Shown here: in pieces, positions 1 through 15,000 of the stretch
How the letters are laid out: each line of letters begins with the position of its first letter
Position numbering within the stretch: position 1 is the first letter of the stretch
Made by a program: the position numbers and the translations under genes
The notes under the pieces: model-generated
Seen by the model: the letters and a program-made list of their open reading frames with translations, nothing else
Databases searched by the model: none
Told to the model about the DNA's origin: nothing
Assembly (NCBI GenBank): GCA_965199685.1
Contig: OZ241323.1
Span: forward strand, 1,364,001 to 1,428,000
Direction of reading: 5' to 3'
DNA length: 64,000 nucleotides
From: SP5GCR1 sp965199685
GTDB taxonomy: Bacteria; Pseudomonadota; Gammaproteobacteria; Poriferisulfidales; Oxydemutatoraceae

Positions 1-3000
1 TCGTATTATTGTTTGCAACCGTCACCGTATAGTCGTCATCAAAAGAATCAAATCGATACGGATCATCAGCTCTGAGGCCAGTCAATTCCAGAGCCTCTAA
101 AATTATCACATCGCCGGTGTTCACGATATAGGTTGTTTCGGTGTAGCCGTCCTCAGTATCATCGTCGCGTCTTACTACGATTTCGATCTGAACTCCTCCT
201 TGACGCAACGAAATAGCATCGGAAACAGCGGCCAAACTTCCGCTCAAGTCTTGAGCTGTTCCACCTATGATATGCTCCACGTTGTTCACTATAATGCTTC
301 GCACACTTACATCTTCGGCTGCCGATGCTCGGATTGTGGTTTCGCTAATTATATCGTTAATTTCACCAGTGTAGCGGGTTCCAGAAGCGTCATCAGGCTC
401 CGCAGTTAGGGTGATGCCGGTCATATCAAGCATAAATCCTAGTGAGGTTCTATCCATCGCTGAGGCACGCGATACGATTGCGGTATAAGTTGCCATAGGC
501 ATGCCCTCGTCGTTTGCGGTCACATCAATAGCGAAGACTTCGTTCATCCCTGCAGCAACCGTAACCGGCACATCTACCTCACGATTGGCATCACTTGGTG
601 CATTGTTCCCCTCTGTAATTGTCAGCGTTGCATCCTCATCATGCGCCATCGCAGTTAGGGTTGCATTTTCTACATCATTAGTTAGTTCTATGCTGTAGCG
701 GGTTTGTTGATTGACTACCATAGCATCAAAACTAAATTCCGGTACAAAAGTAACTTCACCCACCAGCGATTCAACTTTCAGCTCACTCAGCCGCGTGTCT
801 TGGCTTGGTTGCCGCACAATCCTCACCATGTAGGTCTTGCTCGTCTCCATGTCTTGAGCGAGCACCTTGATTCTGGCTATCTTGGTTTCACCTTCACCTA
901 AGGATATAGGGTCGCCGAGGGTCTCTCTAGTACCATCTATCGTGAACTCTGTAATCGTTGCACTACTATGATCCGCCTCCGCTTCCAACCTCACATTCGT
1001 TGCTTTGTCACCGACTACCGGATTAGGAATGTTATACACATAACTTGTCCTTGTTGTCAGATTGCCAAAGCTAGTAGCATCACCTACATTCGGCGCTACA
1101 CTCAAAAGACGCAAGTTGGCATTATCGCTCACCTCGCGCCTTGCAGTTATCGTATAGGTATTCGCCAGCCTACCTGATACTCTCAGTTCTATGCTAATGA
1201 CTTTCCTCTCTCCGAAACCAAACGGGATTGAAACACTTCCGTCATCATCTTGTGTTAGTGCTCTGCCTCCCTCAAGGATCCTGTACATAACAGTACTTTG
1301 GTCTGCCAAAGGTAGCATTGGTGCGACGGTGAGTGTTGGATTCTCGTTTGCAACCGTCACCGTATATTCGTTCACAAAAGAACTAAATGTGTACGGATCA
1401 TCAGCCTCAAGTCCGGTCAATCCCAACTCCTCTAAAATTATCACATCACCTATGTTCACGATATAGCTTGCTTCGGTGTAGCCGTCCTCAGTCATATCGG
1501 CGCGTCTTACTACGATTGCGATCTGAGTTTCTTGAGTCACCGGAATACCGGAAAAAACGGTTGGATTGATGCGATCCCTGCTCAAGGTTTGAGGCATGAA
1601 ACCTTCGACAGCCGTGCCGTTCACTAGGACGTTTTGCACACTTACATTTTCAGCAGTTACCGATGCTCGGATTGTGGTTTCGCTAATCTGATCGTTAATG
1701 CTACCGGTGTAGCGGGTTCCAGAAGCATCATTGGGATCATCATCTAGGGTGATGCCGTCCATTAAAAGCACAAATCCTAATCCTTCCGCGCCTCTATCCA
1801 TCCGCGAAGCACGCGATATGGCCACGGTATAAGTTTCCATAGGATCGCCTTGGTCGTTTGCGGTTGTCACTATGGTGAAGACTCTATTCCTCCCGGCATT
1901 GACCGTAATCGGTATATCTACCATCCGACGGTTGGTGGCATCACTCAGGTTAGTGCCTGCTTCCCTGATTGTCAGCGTTGCATCCTCATCATTGGTCATC
2001 ACAGTTAGGGTTGCATTTGCTACATCATTAGTTAGTTCTATGCTGTAGCGGGTTGGTTGAGTCTCCGATTCTTCCTCAAAACTAAATACCGGTTCAAAAG
2101 TAACTTCACCCACCGACGGTTCAACTTCCAGACTACTCAGTCGCGTGTCTTGGTTCAGTTGCCGCGTAATCGTCACCGTATAGGTAGTGACCGTCTCCAT
2201 GTCTTGGGCAAGCACTATGATTCTAGCTATCTTGGTGTCACCTTCACCTAAGGATATAGCGTCGCCGAGGGTTTCTCTAGTACCATCTACCGTGAAGTCT
2301 CTAATCATTGCACCGCTATGCTCCGTATCCGCTTCCAGACTCACACTGGTTGGTTTGGCACCGACTACCGGGTTGACAATTTGATAGTCATAGTTCCTGT
2401 TTGTTGCTAGATCTTCAAAGTCAGTAGGATCACCTACATCCGGCACGACCCTCAAAACACTCAAGTTGGCATTATTGCTCGCCTCGCGGGTTGCAGTTAT
2501 GCTATAGGTATTCGTCACACCCGGTGCTGTCAGAACCACTCTAATGGTTTTGGTATCTCCGACATCAAACGGAACTGAAGCACTGCCGTCAACTTGTGTG
2601 AGTTCCGTACCTCCATCAAAGATCGCGTAAGTAGTTCCTCTTTGGTCTGTCGCTGGTAGCATTGGTGCAACGGTGAGTGTCTCACTATTGTTTGCAACCA
2701 TTACCGTATATTCGTTCACAAGAGGATCAAATCGATACGGGTCATCAGCCTCAAGTCCGGTCAATTCCAGAGCCTCTAAAATTATCACATCGCCTATGTC
2801 CACGATATAGGTTGCTTCGGTGAAGCCTCTCTCAGTATCATCGATGCGTCTTACTACGATTTCGATCTGAGCTGCTTCTTGAGGCAACGAAACAGTGGCA
2901 ACAGCGGTTGAATTTCTGCTCAAGTCTCTGGTTGTTCCGCCTATGATCTGCTGTTCTACATCGTTCAGCATGATGCTTCGCACACTCACATCGTTAGCAA

Positions 3001-6000
3001 TTGCCGATGCCGAGATTGTGGTTTCGCTAATCACATCAATAATTTCGCCGCTGTAGCGAGTTCCGGAAGCGTCATTGGCAACCGGGGTTAGGGTGATGCC
3101 GGTCATATCAAGATCAAATCCTAGCGAGGTTCTATCCATCGCCGAATCACGAGATACGGTCACGGTATAAGGTACCGTCGGCACTTGAGTATCTTGTGCG
3201 GTCACATTAATAGTGAATACTTTGTTCATTCCTGCATCAACCGTAATCTGTATATCACGATCGAGATCAATCGGTGGATTGCTCCCTTCTGTAAAGGTCA
3301 GCGTTGCATTCGCATTATTCGCCATCGCAGTTAGGGTTGCATTTTCTATATCATTAGTCAGTTCTACGCTATAGCTGGTTCGTTGAGTTTCCGTTGTGGA
3401 ATCGAAACTAAATTCCGGTACAAAAGGAACTTCTTCATTCACCGGCAATAAGACTTTCAGCTCACTTAGTCGCGTGTCTCGGCTTGGTTGCTTGGCAATC
3501 GTCACCGTATAGGTATTGCTGGTCTCCATGTCTTGGGCGAGCACCTTGATTGTGATTACGCTCTCCTGACCCTCTGCCAAGGGAATGTTGCTGACTATCC
3601 TAGGCACTGAGATAAGCAGTGGTATTTCAGCACCGTTTATCGTAAAGTCTGAGATCGTTGCACTACTATCTGCCACTTCTGCTTCCAGTCTAACCTCGGT
3701 TATGTTATTGCCGACTATTGGGGTCTCAATTTCCAATTCAAACTCATCAGCCGTCAAATCGGGAAAGTTAGAGAGTTTGTCGGCAGATGTATTTTCGTCA
3801 TCCGGAACCGCAAATACATCCAAAGCCCTTAAGCCTACATTATCCCTGAACACTCGTTCTGCAGTCACCGTATAAGTATTCATCGTTCCGTTTTCTACCC
3901 GCAGTTCTATGGTGATAACTTTGGTTTGCCCCTGAGCAAACGGAATATCACGCGAAATAGACGGGTCCGTGCTTTTTACTAGCTGCTGGCGTCGTTCTCT
4001 TCCTTCGGCTTGTTCAAAGATCGTATATTCAATACCGCTATCCTCAGGAATACTAGGAGTAAGGGTCAAAATCGGAGTATCGTTAGGGATTGTCACCGCA
4101 TAGTCTGTCACAAAAGGATTAAAGCCTGCTATGCCTCCTAAACCGGCTAAATTCAGCGGACGAAATGCAGTCAACATATAGTTTTGGCTGGTCATATCGT
4201 CCTGAGCAAGCACATTGATCGTAATCAGGTTCGGTCCGTAATCCAAAGCACGGTCTGTAGTTTCGGTTACCGGAACTTCACTGCTACCGTCAATCAACGG
4301 TGGATCTTCATTGTTGATGGTAACTGTTTGTCCAGCGCGAGCAGTCATTCCCAGTGTAATTTCTGCCCCAATCTCCCCTGTCACTCGATACACTCTATCA
4401 GGGTCTGTGGGGAAACGAGGATCTAACCCTGCATTTGGATGACCAGTCACCCGCAAGTCTCTTAAGTCATCATTCGCACTCCCAGTACGCTCCACCGTTA
4501 AAATATAGGTCCGACTCGTTGTTTCATTTTGCGCAGTCACTATGATCTGCAAAGTTTGAATATCTCCAGTATTGGCTAGAATAATTTCTCTTTGCGCCCT
4601 TTCAAGTCCGCTCACATCCGGCATATTTGTTACTCTAATCGTCACCGTCGCAGATGAATGGCTTGCGGTTGCAATCACGGTTGAGCTTGTTTCATTCTCA
4701 GGTATGATTGTGTTATATATGATGTCTTCATCGTCGTCATCCAATGCTATATTACTCGGCTCGCCTTCTTCCACTATCAGCGAACCCAAAGTCGCAACCG
4801 AACTCCTATCACGCATCACCGTCAATTCATAAGGCGTTGACATGCCATTTTGTGCAGTCACCAAAATCATCAAAGTCTCACTATCTCCAGTCAAGTCTAG
4901 GATAACCTTGCTTGATGTAGTTTGCTCTCCACCAATCATCACCGTTGCAAATTCATTGTTTGCGGCCACAACCACGGTTGCGCTTGTCACATCCTCGTCT
5001 ATGTTTGCGGTATATTCGGTTTGACCAGGTACCAATACTAGAGACTCGTCGTTCACCCTCAGCGAGCCCAAAGCCGCATCCGAACTATCATCACGCGTCA
5101 CTATCAAAGTATAAGGCTGCATTGCCACACCATTTTGTGCGGTCACCGTAATCATCAAGGTCTTACTATCTCCGGTATCGTCTAGAGTAACCAGCCAATC
5201 CGCGCTTGGAGTTCCGCTTACAGCCGGCCTATTGTCGCCTACTTCCATAATCGTCACCGTTGCAAATTCACTGTTTGCAACTGCGGTCACGGTTGCACTC
5301 ATCATATCTTCGGCTATGGTTGCGGTATATGTTCTTGGGTTATTCGTATCAAGGACAGATGCTACGCCGCCCACAGTGGGTGGTGCTTGCAGCCTAACAT
5401 CACTACTCGCCTCTCGGGTTGCAGTCACCATATAAGTATTAGTCGTTCCATTCGCTTCCAGTGCTATGGTGATAATTCTGGTCTGCCCTTCCTCAAACGA
5501 AATAGTTGCGGGGTTGATAGTTGCGGAGTCGCCTTGTGCTAACTGATCGTCGCGTTCAGAAATCGTATAGCTAATACCGCTGCCTGCAGGAATCATCGGG
5601 GTGACCGTCAGTGTGGAGTTCTGATTAGCAAACGGCAGCAACACATACTCTGTCGTCAAACGCATAAAGTCATAGCTAAGATCGGAACGCACTCCTTCCA
5701 CACTCGTTACTTCCAAACCCAAACCGTCCAAAGTCACCGGACGGAATGTAGTCAAGGTATAGGTTTGGCTTCTCTCTCGGTTCTGAGAAAGCACATTAAT
5801 CTCAATCGTATTCTCCCCATAGACCAAAGGAACCCTTGGTCTTGCATTTCTTCCCAAGTCATCGTGATCTATTAGCTCAGTACCGTCGAGCGTGATTCTT
5901 TGCCCGAAGCGAGATTCAATTAGTAGCGTAATTTCTGTGACATCAAATTCCTCATTTACCAATTCCACATCATACTCAAAAGTATCTTCGTTGTATTCTT

Positions 6001-9000
6001 GACCTTCTGCAAACCTTGCTCTTATATCAGGTATCCTTAAATTTTCTAATCTATCTTCCGAACTCTCGGCACGCATCACCGTTAAGGTATAAGTCGTTGG
6101 CATCCCATTTTGTGCAGTCACTACGATCGTCAAAGTTTGACTGGTTCCGGTCTGGGCTAGAGTAACCACCTCTTCTGCACTTTGGTTTCCGTCCGCTAAG
6201 CCATCTTCTAGGATATCCACCGTCGCAAATCGGTCGTTCGCAACTGCGGTCACGGTGGTGTTCACCACATCCTCAGGTACGGTTGCGGTATATACTCTTA
6301 ACTCTGGGTCGGCTTGCAAATCTAAATTACTCGGATCAGCACCTTCTACGCTCAGCAAACGCAAAGTCGCATCCGAACCGTCGCGAAGGTTTACCGTCAA
6401 AGTATAGCCTTGGGTGGTTTGGTTGGGTGCCTCCACAATGATAGTAATTATACGCTGCGGCATCGCGCGGGTTATAGAAATACCTTCTAGGCGTTCGCTA
6501 CGCTCGCCGCTCTCTGTAGAGCCTCTGCGGTCGTCAATCGTCACCTTCCCGTTGGGATGATTAGCTGTTGCCTCTACATAGAATTCCGTCGTATCGCTAC
6601 TAAGTTCAGCAATATATTCATCGTCCATACCGTCCACCAGCTGCGCCGGCATTCCATTAACATTCAGAACTTCACCCGGAGCTACACTGAGGCTAGTATC
6701 GGCACTAAATCGACGGGTCACTTTTACCGTATAAATTCTGCGCGTGTCTCCGTCTTGAGCGAGTACCGCAATCGTTATAGTTGTCTGTTCGCCTTCATCT
6801 AACTCAATAGTCGCATCTATACTGCGCCTATTCTCAGACACGCCGCCTGCAACGCCGTCTGCACTAGGAACGCTGACCCTAAAGTCTACAATCATCGCAC
6901 TGGTACTGGATGTTTCCGCTAGCAATCTAATACCCGTTGTCGCACTAGGCACGAATTCATCTATTTCCAGGCTCGTCCCATCAAACCTATGAATACTCAT
7001 GTTGTCTGGTGCCGACAATATCTCCAAACTACCCAAGTCGGCATTGTTGCTCAACTCTCGCCTCGCTCTCACCGTATAGGTATTCATCGTTCTTCCGTTT
7101 GGTGCTGTCAGTGCTATGGTGATAACTTTCTCCTCTCCTTCACCAAACGAAATAGTTGCGGGCACGTTTTGCGGCGATCGCACAATATCTGTGGCTCCTT
7201 CAGAAACGGCTCTTTCAGAAATCGTATATGTAATAACTGGCCTCTCATTCCCGATTAGCGGAAGCGTGGGAGGCGTGGGGGTGACCGTCAAATCCGATAT
7301 CAGATTAGAAATCACCACCGTATAGCTTGTATTAAAAGCATCAAAGCTAAAGTCCGAACTCAGTTCTGAAAACTCTAAGTTTTCCAAAACCACCGGACGA
7401 AATGCATTCACTGTATAGGTTTGTGATTGACCTTGCTGAGGCATCACATTAATTGGAATCTCATTCGCCCCGTAAAACAAAGAGCGTATTAAACCGTCGG
7501 TTTCGTTGGTAGTGGTACGTAAACCACTAAATAAAGGATCTTCACCAATCGTAATCCTTTGTCCGATGCCAGAGGTTATCGTCAGAATAATGTTTCCTCC
7601 AATATCCCCTGTCACATCATACACGAAAGTATCTACCGCGAAATCAGGACTCAACCCTAGCTCTCTGCTTACATCATCCGACCTCACCTGCAAATCATTC
7701 AACCTATTATCCGAGCTCGATGCTCGAGTTACCGTTAAGGCATAAGTTCTCGTCGTGCCATCTTGTGCTGTCACTTCGATCTCCAATTCCTCACTATCTC
7801 CGCTCTGATCCAGAGTAAATGCCGTTTCCATTCTTAGCCTTCCGTCAATCTCTATCGTTGCAAATCGACTGCTTGCTTGTGCGGTCACGGTCACATTCCT
7901 TGCATCTATGGGTACGGTTGCGTTATATACGTCTAGGTTGGGTCGCAATCGTACTTCGATCGGGTCATCTCCAGCCACGCTCACGACCAGAGAACGCAAA
8001 CTCGGATCCGAACTCTCGTCACGTATCACCATTAAAGTATAAGTGCGACTCGTCGTTCCATTTTGTGCCGTCACCTTGATCATCAGAGTTTGACTACTTC
8101 CGGTATCGTCTATACGAACCACCCTTTCTACACTTTGGTTTCCGTCCACAACCACTACGTCATTTTCTAGGATATCCACCGTCGCAAATTGATTTTCCAC
8201 AGTTGCAGTCACGGTTGCAGTTGTTTGATCCTCAGGTATGGTTGCGGTATAGGTGTTTGCATCATCCAATGCTAAATCACTGAGGTTCGGGATCGCACCA
8301 TCCACATCCAGTGAAGCCAAATTCGCCTCCGAACTCCCGGCACGCATCACTGTCAAAGTATAAGTTCTGGTCATACCATTTTGCGCAGTCACTATAATCG
8401 TCACAGTTTGAGTACTGCCGGTCTGGGCTAAATCAACCCGCTGTTCCGTTGTTTCCAACCCGTTAATCGTCACCGACTGTGCAAACGCATCATTCGCAAC
8501 TGCGGTCACGGTCGTATTCATCAGACCTTCGGGTATCGTTGCGGTATAGGTGTTTGCGTCATCCAATGCTAAATCACTGAGGTTCGGAATCGCACCATCC
8601 ACATCCAGTGAAGCCAAATTCGCATCCGAACTCTCGGCACGCATCACCGTTATAGTATATTCCCGAGTGGAAACACCATCTTGCGCAGTCACTCTGATCA
8701 CCAAAGTTTGAGTACTGCCGGTCTGGGGTAGAGTAACCATCCTGGTGGCTCTTGTCATAACTTTGTCCACAACCACCACGCCGTCTTCTAGAATCTCCAC
8801 CGACGCAAATCGATCGTTGGCAACTGCGGTCAGGTTTGTAATCATCATACCTTCGGGTACGGTTGCGGTATATGTGTCTTTATCATCATCCAATACTAAA
8901 TCGCTGAGGGTCGGGATCGCACCATCCACCATCAGCGAAGCCAAATTCACATCCGAACTCTCAACACGCCTCACCGTCAAAGTATGGCTTTGAGTGGTTC

Positions 9001-12000
9001 CGTTGGGTGCCTGCACAATTATAGAGAATGTCTCCTGCGGCATATCGCGTGTTATTTCAATATCGGGTAGTTCTAGGGTGCGCGTTCCAGCACTTATTGT
9101 TCTGCCGCTGTCAATAATTGACACAAAGCCGGCTGGATGACGCGCTGTTGCTCGTATGGTGAATCGTTCCGTATCGCTACTAAGATCAGCTCTGTACTGG
9201 CGGACTCCCACCAGCTCTGCCGGCATATCGTTAACTGTCGGAGTTCCTTCCAGCAGCGCAGTATCGCCGCTAACTACACGGGTTAGACCTATTTCATAAG
9301 TTTTGCTCGTCCTTCCGTCTTGGGCAACTACTGTGATGTCAATCGCCACGCTTGCTCTTAAACCGATAGTAATAGTTGCATCTATACTACGCTTATCCGA
9401 AGATATGCCACCAACTTGTTGAACAGCGGGGTTTATTTCAAATTCTGTGATCATCGCAAAAGGATTTAACACTTCTGCCACCAATCTAACATCGTCTGTT
9501 AGACTAGAAAAATTCTCTACATAATTCACGCCGCTAAGATCATCAAAACTCAGAAGTAGAGTTTGCCCCGAAAATAGTTGAAAACTAGCCAAGTCGTCAA
9601 TGTCGCTTGGGTCTCGGGTCGCTGTCACCGTATAACTATAAGTCGTGTCATTCGGTCCTTCCAGTGCGATGGTGATAACTTTGGTCTCGTTAGTTATGAA
9701 CCCAATATCTGCGGATGCGTTTCGCTCTATCACATTGCCCCCTTCAGATATCGTATAGTCAATATTGATGCCTACAGGAATTCTGGGGGTGACCGTCAAT
9801 GTGGTGCTCTGATTAGAAAGCTCCACCGCATAGTTTCTCGTAAACGCATCAAAGAGATAAGGATCGTCAGGTTTAATTCCACCCAAAACTAAATCTTCCA
9901 AAACCACCTGGCGGAATACCCTCAATTCATAGATCCTTGGACGTACATTAGGGTCTTGGGCAGATACCGCAATCCTAATGATGTTCAATCCGTAATCTAA
10001 GGACCTAGTGAAAGGAGCGACTACCGACTCCGCACCGGATACAATCACAATCGGAGGCTCGCCATCCACCGTAATCCGCTGGTTGAGACCGGAAGTTATC
10101 GTCGCGCTGAGTTCCGCTCCAACATTGCCGCCATCTTCTATCACTGTATAACGCAGATTATTTCTATCAAAGGGGCTATCTAATCTCAAGCCGGTGGTTG
10201 CTAACACCAAATCTCTTAGCTCGTTATCGTCGTTAAACGAGCGACCTACCCGTATCACATAATCTCTGGTCGTCTGGTTTTGGGCGGTTATTACGACCCT
10301 AATTGCCGTTGTGGAACCAACGCTCAAAGGTATTATAGAACTGGCAGCCCCCCTTGCTATCACTTCACCAATAGCACTGCCCGGTGCAAATACTTCTATC
10401 TTATCGGCATACACGCTTGCGGTGGGTCTCACCTGGACACCAGTCACATTGAAATCAAACTGCCGTCCATGCTCGCGCACAGTGGTCGGTCTGGTGACAA
10501 GCGGCACTGCTGTGTCTGTGGATGTACCTATCCACGGCACCAATACCAGTCTATGCAGACTCACATCGCTACTTCGCTCTCGGTGTATCGTTAATGTATA
10601 TCTTTGCACATCACCGTTTTGCGCAGTCACCCGAATCTCTAGGTTTTTGCTACGCCCGAAATCAGGGGTGGCAAAACGTCCGCTCACTAGGGGTCCAAAA
10701 TTCCTCACAGAGGTGATGCCGTCGGTGATTGCCACACTGCTCGCAACTCTGCTACCGGCTTCTGCGGTTACGATGGTCTCTGATATACTCTCGCTTGCCG
10801 TTGTGGTATAGGTTCTATTGCCGATGTCCATCGCATTAGTACCACCCACGGTGATACGCAACAAGCTGTTATCACTGCTGGCATCGCGATTTACTACTAA
10901 GGCATAATTTTGGCTCGTCTTGCCATCCTGGGCGATCACTTTGATCTGCAGCGTGTTTCTGCCGCCAGTATTGTCAACCTCAACTCGTCTGCTTGCGATA
11001 TTTCCGGTGGTATCGGTCTCTTCGTCTAGGGTGATTTCCATCGTTGCCTGCGAATGTCGCGTTTCTATAGACACCGTGGCACTCGTCTCACGCTCTCCTA
11101 TACTTGCCATATAGGGCTCTGCGTCGTCTTCCAACTCTATGGTATTTGGGGTAGCATTATCGGACAAGGTCACCGAAGCCCTGGTATCGTCACTGCTCCT
11201 AAGGGTTATTATCACTGCATAAAACTCTTCTACAGAACCCTGGATCTCAGCCCAAACTGAGAAATTTACAGTTAATACTTCGGTATCCAATTGCGGGTTT
11301 TCTCCCAAAGAACGAGACAATTCGGCAATGCGGCTTTGTACTACTATACCTTGGTCGGTGACAATGGCCGCTCCTCTATCGGCAGGCTCTATTAATAGCG
11401 TGATGTTACGTATATTTTGGATTTCAAAGTCGTCGGTGCCGAAAACATCTATAAAATAGGTGTTGCCCACTCTGCGTTGTTCCGTTACTATGTCTCCGTC
11501 AGTAGTAGTAAGCCTTATACTCCCCACCTCAGTATTCGTATTAAGTCGTCGCTCACGTTCCACAAACACGATATAACCCTTGGTCGTCTGATCTTGCGCG
11601 GTAACCACGATAAGAATTCGTCTTTGCTCCTCTGCTGTCAATTCAAGCGGGAGGCTGATGGTGGCGGTGTCACTAGTCGGCTGTTCATCGTCTATTTCCA
11701 GTCTAATATTCGCTCTTTCGTACGCGGTTGCAATCAGCTCAGTGCGCTCAACTGAATTGGGCACCGTTATCATATAGGTGGATAATGTCGGGTCAAACTC
11801 TAATCGGTTTACTCCCCGATCATCTCCGATTATATCCACCAGCCGCAAGTCTCTCAAATCAGCATCGGAGCTTGGTGCGCGTATCACCTTCACGGTATAA
11901 CGCCGCTCTCTAGCACGGTCTTGGTTTTGGGGAGTCACTAAAACCGTAATCGTTGCCGAACTGCCCTCTGGCACATCTATGGCTCTACTATTGCTACCGC

Positions 12001-15000
12001 TCTGAACTCGCTCGCCGTCTACCCTAATAGTTGCGGTAGCATCTTCGGCAGTCGGTCGCACCAATATTTGTGCCGCCGAATTCGCTATATTGAAGGATTG
12101 GTTGAGACTGGCATCATCGCATTGAATATCCCTGTCGGTATCACCCGGCAACGAACTGCCATCTGAGTTTAGGATCGCGATAGCATCCAAACATGCATTG
12201 CCACTTGCTGCACGAACAATTCTCAAGGCATAAGTTCTCTCCGTATCGTCTTCGGCGGTCACTTCAATCTGTAAAGTTCTACTGCTTCCGGTCTCACGTA
12301 TGTCAATCGGCACCATTTCTACTCGTGAGCGTGGAGAGGCAATCACATTGCCGTTTTCTGTAATTCCCACCGTTGCCGACGCATCTTCAGGAGTCACAGT
12401 TAATCGCGTACGCGCCGTATTCTCTGTGAGGTCTGCCCGGTATGGCTCTGCGTTGTCTTCCAAATCTATCATAACTGGGTCGGCACTGGCATCGGTCAAG
12501 GTCACCGAAGCCCTGGTATCCGAACTCTTCGCAAGGCGCACCGTCAAGGTATGAGTTTGGGTGTCCTCCCCATTTTGCGCTCGCACGGTTATCCTGATTG
12601 TCCGCTCCAACACATTCATCGCAACGCCTATCGGAATATCGCTCAGGGTTGCACTACTCTCTTGTTCTGCACCGTCGTTGATCGTCACCCTTGCCTGCGA
12701 ATCCGAAGCCTCTGCCGTCACCGAAAAGCTCGTCGTATCCCTACGAAGCTCAACTTCGTATTGATCAGATTGACCAAGCACCTCCGCCGCCGACTGTGCC
12801 GAAACATCCAAATTCCCCTGAACACTCGGTGCTACTCTCAATTCGGTATTATCACTTGCTTCACGGGTTACCACCAGCGTATAATCACTGGATGCCACTC
12901 CATTCGGTGCGGTTGTCTCAATTGTGATAGTGTTTGCCCCCAAATCTAGAGCAATGAAGCGGCTCAAAGTACCGTCGCCTTTATCATTAAAATAGTCAAC
13001 TTCGGGAACATCTCCGACTTTGGTAATCCTAACCGTCGCGTCTGGATGCTCAGTTCTTGGTCCCAGTTTGATCCTACTCACCTCAAAATCAACAGACCGC
13101 TGTGCCTCCAACTCGACACCGGCAAACTGCGAACGAGGTATCGGTGTGGAAGTTATAAGGGTGTCTTCCTGTGCATGGAATTCATTAAGCTGAACAGAAC
13201 GCAGTCTAGCGTCATCACTCAATGGACGATTGACTATCAGCGTATAGGTCTGCGAAGTTATACCGTCGTGTGCGTATATTACCAACGCTATTTCATTCGG
13301 CGGCTCACCTTCTCTCAAGTCAAAAATAGTCCCTTCAACCTCATCGGTATTGCTCAGACCACTCAAATCCAAATCTCTATTGTCCAAAATAATCCTCGAG
13401 ACATTCCGATCCTGCGGTCTCAATATCAACCGAAGGTCATTAACAAGATTAGGCACATCGATGGTAAAGCGTCGCGCATCTTCATCGTAGTTTGTAATAT
13501 CTCCCGATAGAACCCTCAGCCCGTCGGGTTGCGGCCGCAGATTGGCGTTTCTACTTCTGAGACGGGTAACCGTGAGCGTGGTGATATTTTGTTCGCCCAA
13601 TGCCGATAGCTCAAAGGCAATAGGATTGTCGTCAAAGTTCAACGGCACCAATGCGGTCGTCTCTATCCGATCTCTGGCATTGTTCTCTTGTATCGTAATA
13701 CGCTCAGTGATGGTCGGCGAGGTGTTCGCACTCAGAGTGTTTTCTACTTCCAAGTCGGTTGCAAATGTCACTATAACTCGCGTTGTCATGTCGGAGACTG
13801 TTGCGGTATATTGTCGCCGCGTAGAAACAAATGTCGGTGATGTTTCTACGCCATCGGCCAAACTCAGACTGCGCAGATTCAAGCTATAGTCACGGAAAAT
13901 GTTAAGCGTATAATCGGTATTTGCTTCATTCGGTGCCTGCACCGTGAGCCCAACGGTGTTACCACCTATCCCTAGAGATACGCTAGATGTGGAAGCTCTC
14001 TCCACACCATCAACGAGGACTGTAGTTCCTGGTGCCCCTGTGAACTCAATCAGCCCCGATTCGCGATAGTTGGCGGTGCGTGCCTCATATTGGGTTATTC
14101 CGGGCGCAACTACTGCCGGGACGAGCCTCTCCTCAGTGCTATTCGTGTTTAAGAACTCAAGGGTAGCATCGTATCTGCGCCAAACTGTTACGGTATATGT
14201 AACACTCCGAGCAGGAGCTAGACCCTGCAATCCAGCCGGAGACGACACGATAACCTTAATTTCATTCTCTCCTAATACTAAGTCTTCCAGTATCGCGTTT
14301 GCCTCAACCCCACCTGCCCCGGGTGTAATGGTAACGCCACTAACATTGTTGTCGTTCAATTCAATGGCAACATTCACCTCTTCAAATATCCCTACATCCA
14401 CAAATACATCTTCAATGTTGTTGGGGATACAGTCCGATGATGCTTCGGGCATACAGTCCGGTGATAATACATAGTCGGTATCCGGTTCTGGCGGTCCAGC
14501 GGTTAAATCTATCGGCGATTGATTTGTCCATGAAATACTCCATTCTCGTATGGAGGTGTTGTATTCACGGAAAATGGTTACCGCATAGGTCACCGGCTCG
14601 CCCTCATCCTGCCATTGAAGGGTGAAAGTATTATCGCCGAGACTCAGCGGAAGGGTTCGCTCAATCTCAAGCCCAAGAGGATCCCCGTTTATCGTAATCT
14701 CAGAGCCAAATGCCCTAACCTCGACCTCGTCAGTTTCGGTCGGCACGATGTAGTTTGTAATCCTGGTGTCAAAGTCCTCTGCCATATCCCCCTCGGCTTG
14801 CCGCAAACCATCGGCAATGAAATCAACCCGCACTCGTCCTACATTGTTGGAGACCGCGGCATCAGGTATCGCTCGCAACAACAAACCTGCCGAGGCTCGC
14901 GCCGCTGCCGACATCACTTCGTTTCTATAACCCTGACCGTCGGTATAGCTTATGAAAACACGATAGAAATCGGCAATAGAACCGGCCACGGTAAAGCTCC

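Larger units (their letters stand above)
1..14900 (-). repeat. Cadherin-like beta-sandwich repeat array, C-terminal part in view
   Basis: About 4,960 residues made of tandem units of roughly 90-110 residues. The recurring pattern is 'SSDxxLxSLxV...YTATVxEDxxxxTVTAxANDxFATVxI...TGxSQTLxIxVTAQNGxTxxYTLTVxR', which matches the cadherin-like beta-sandwich family (Pfam PF12733 style) found in bacterial surface proteins. About 50 units are expected from length; I did not count each. Units with a proline-rich opening (RPVxLExL, 'LxYGxNxIxI') alternate with the simple ones, giving super-units. The array continues past the left edge. Confidence 0.8.
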
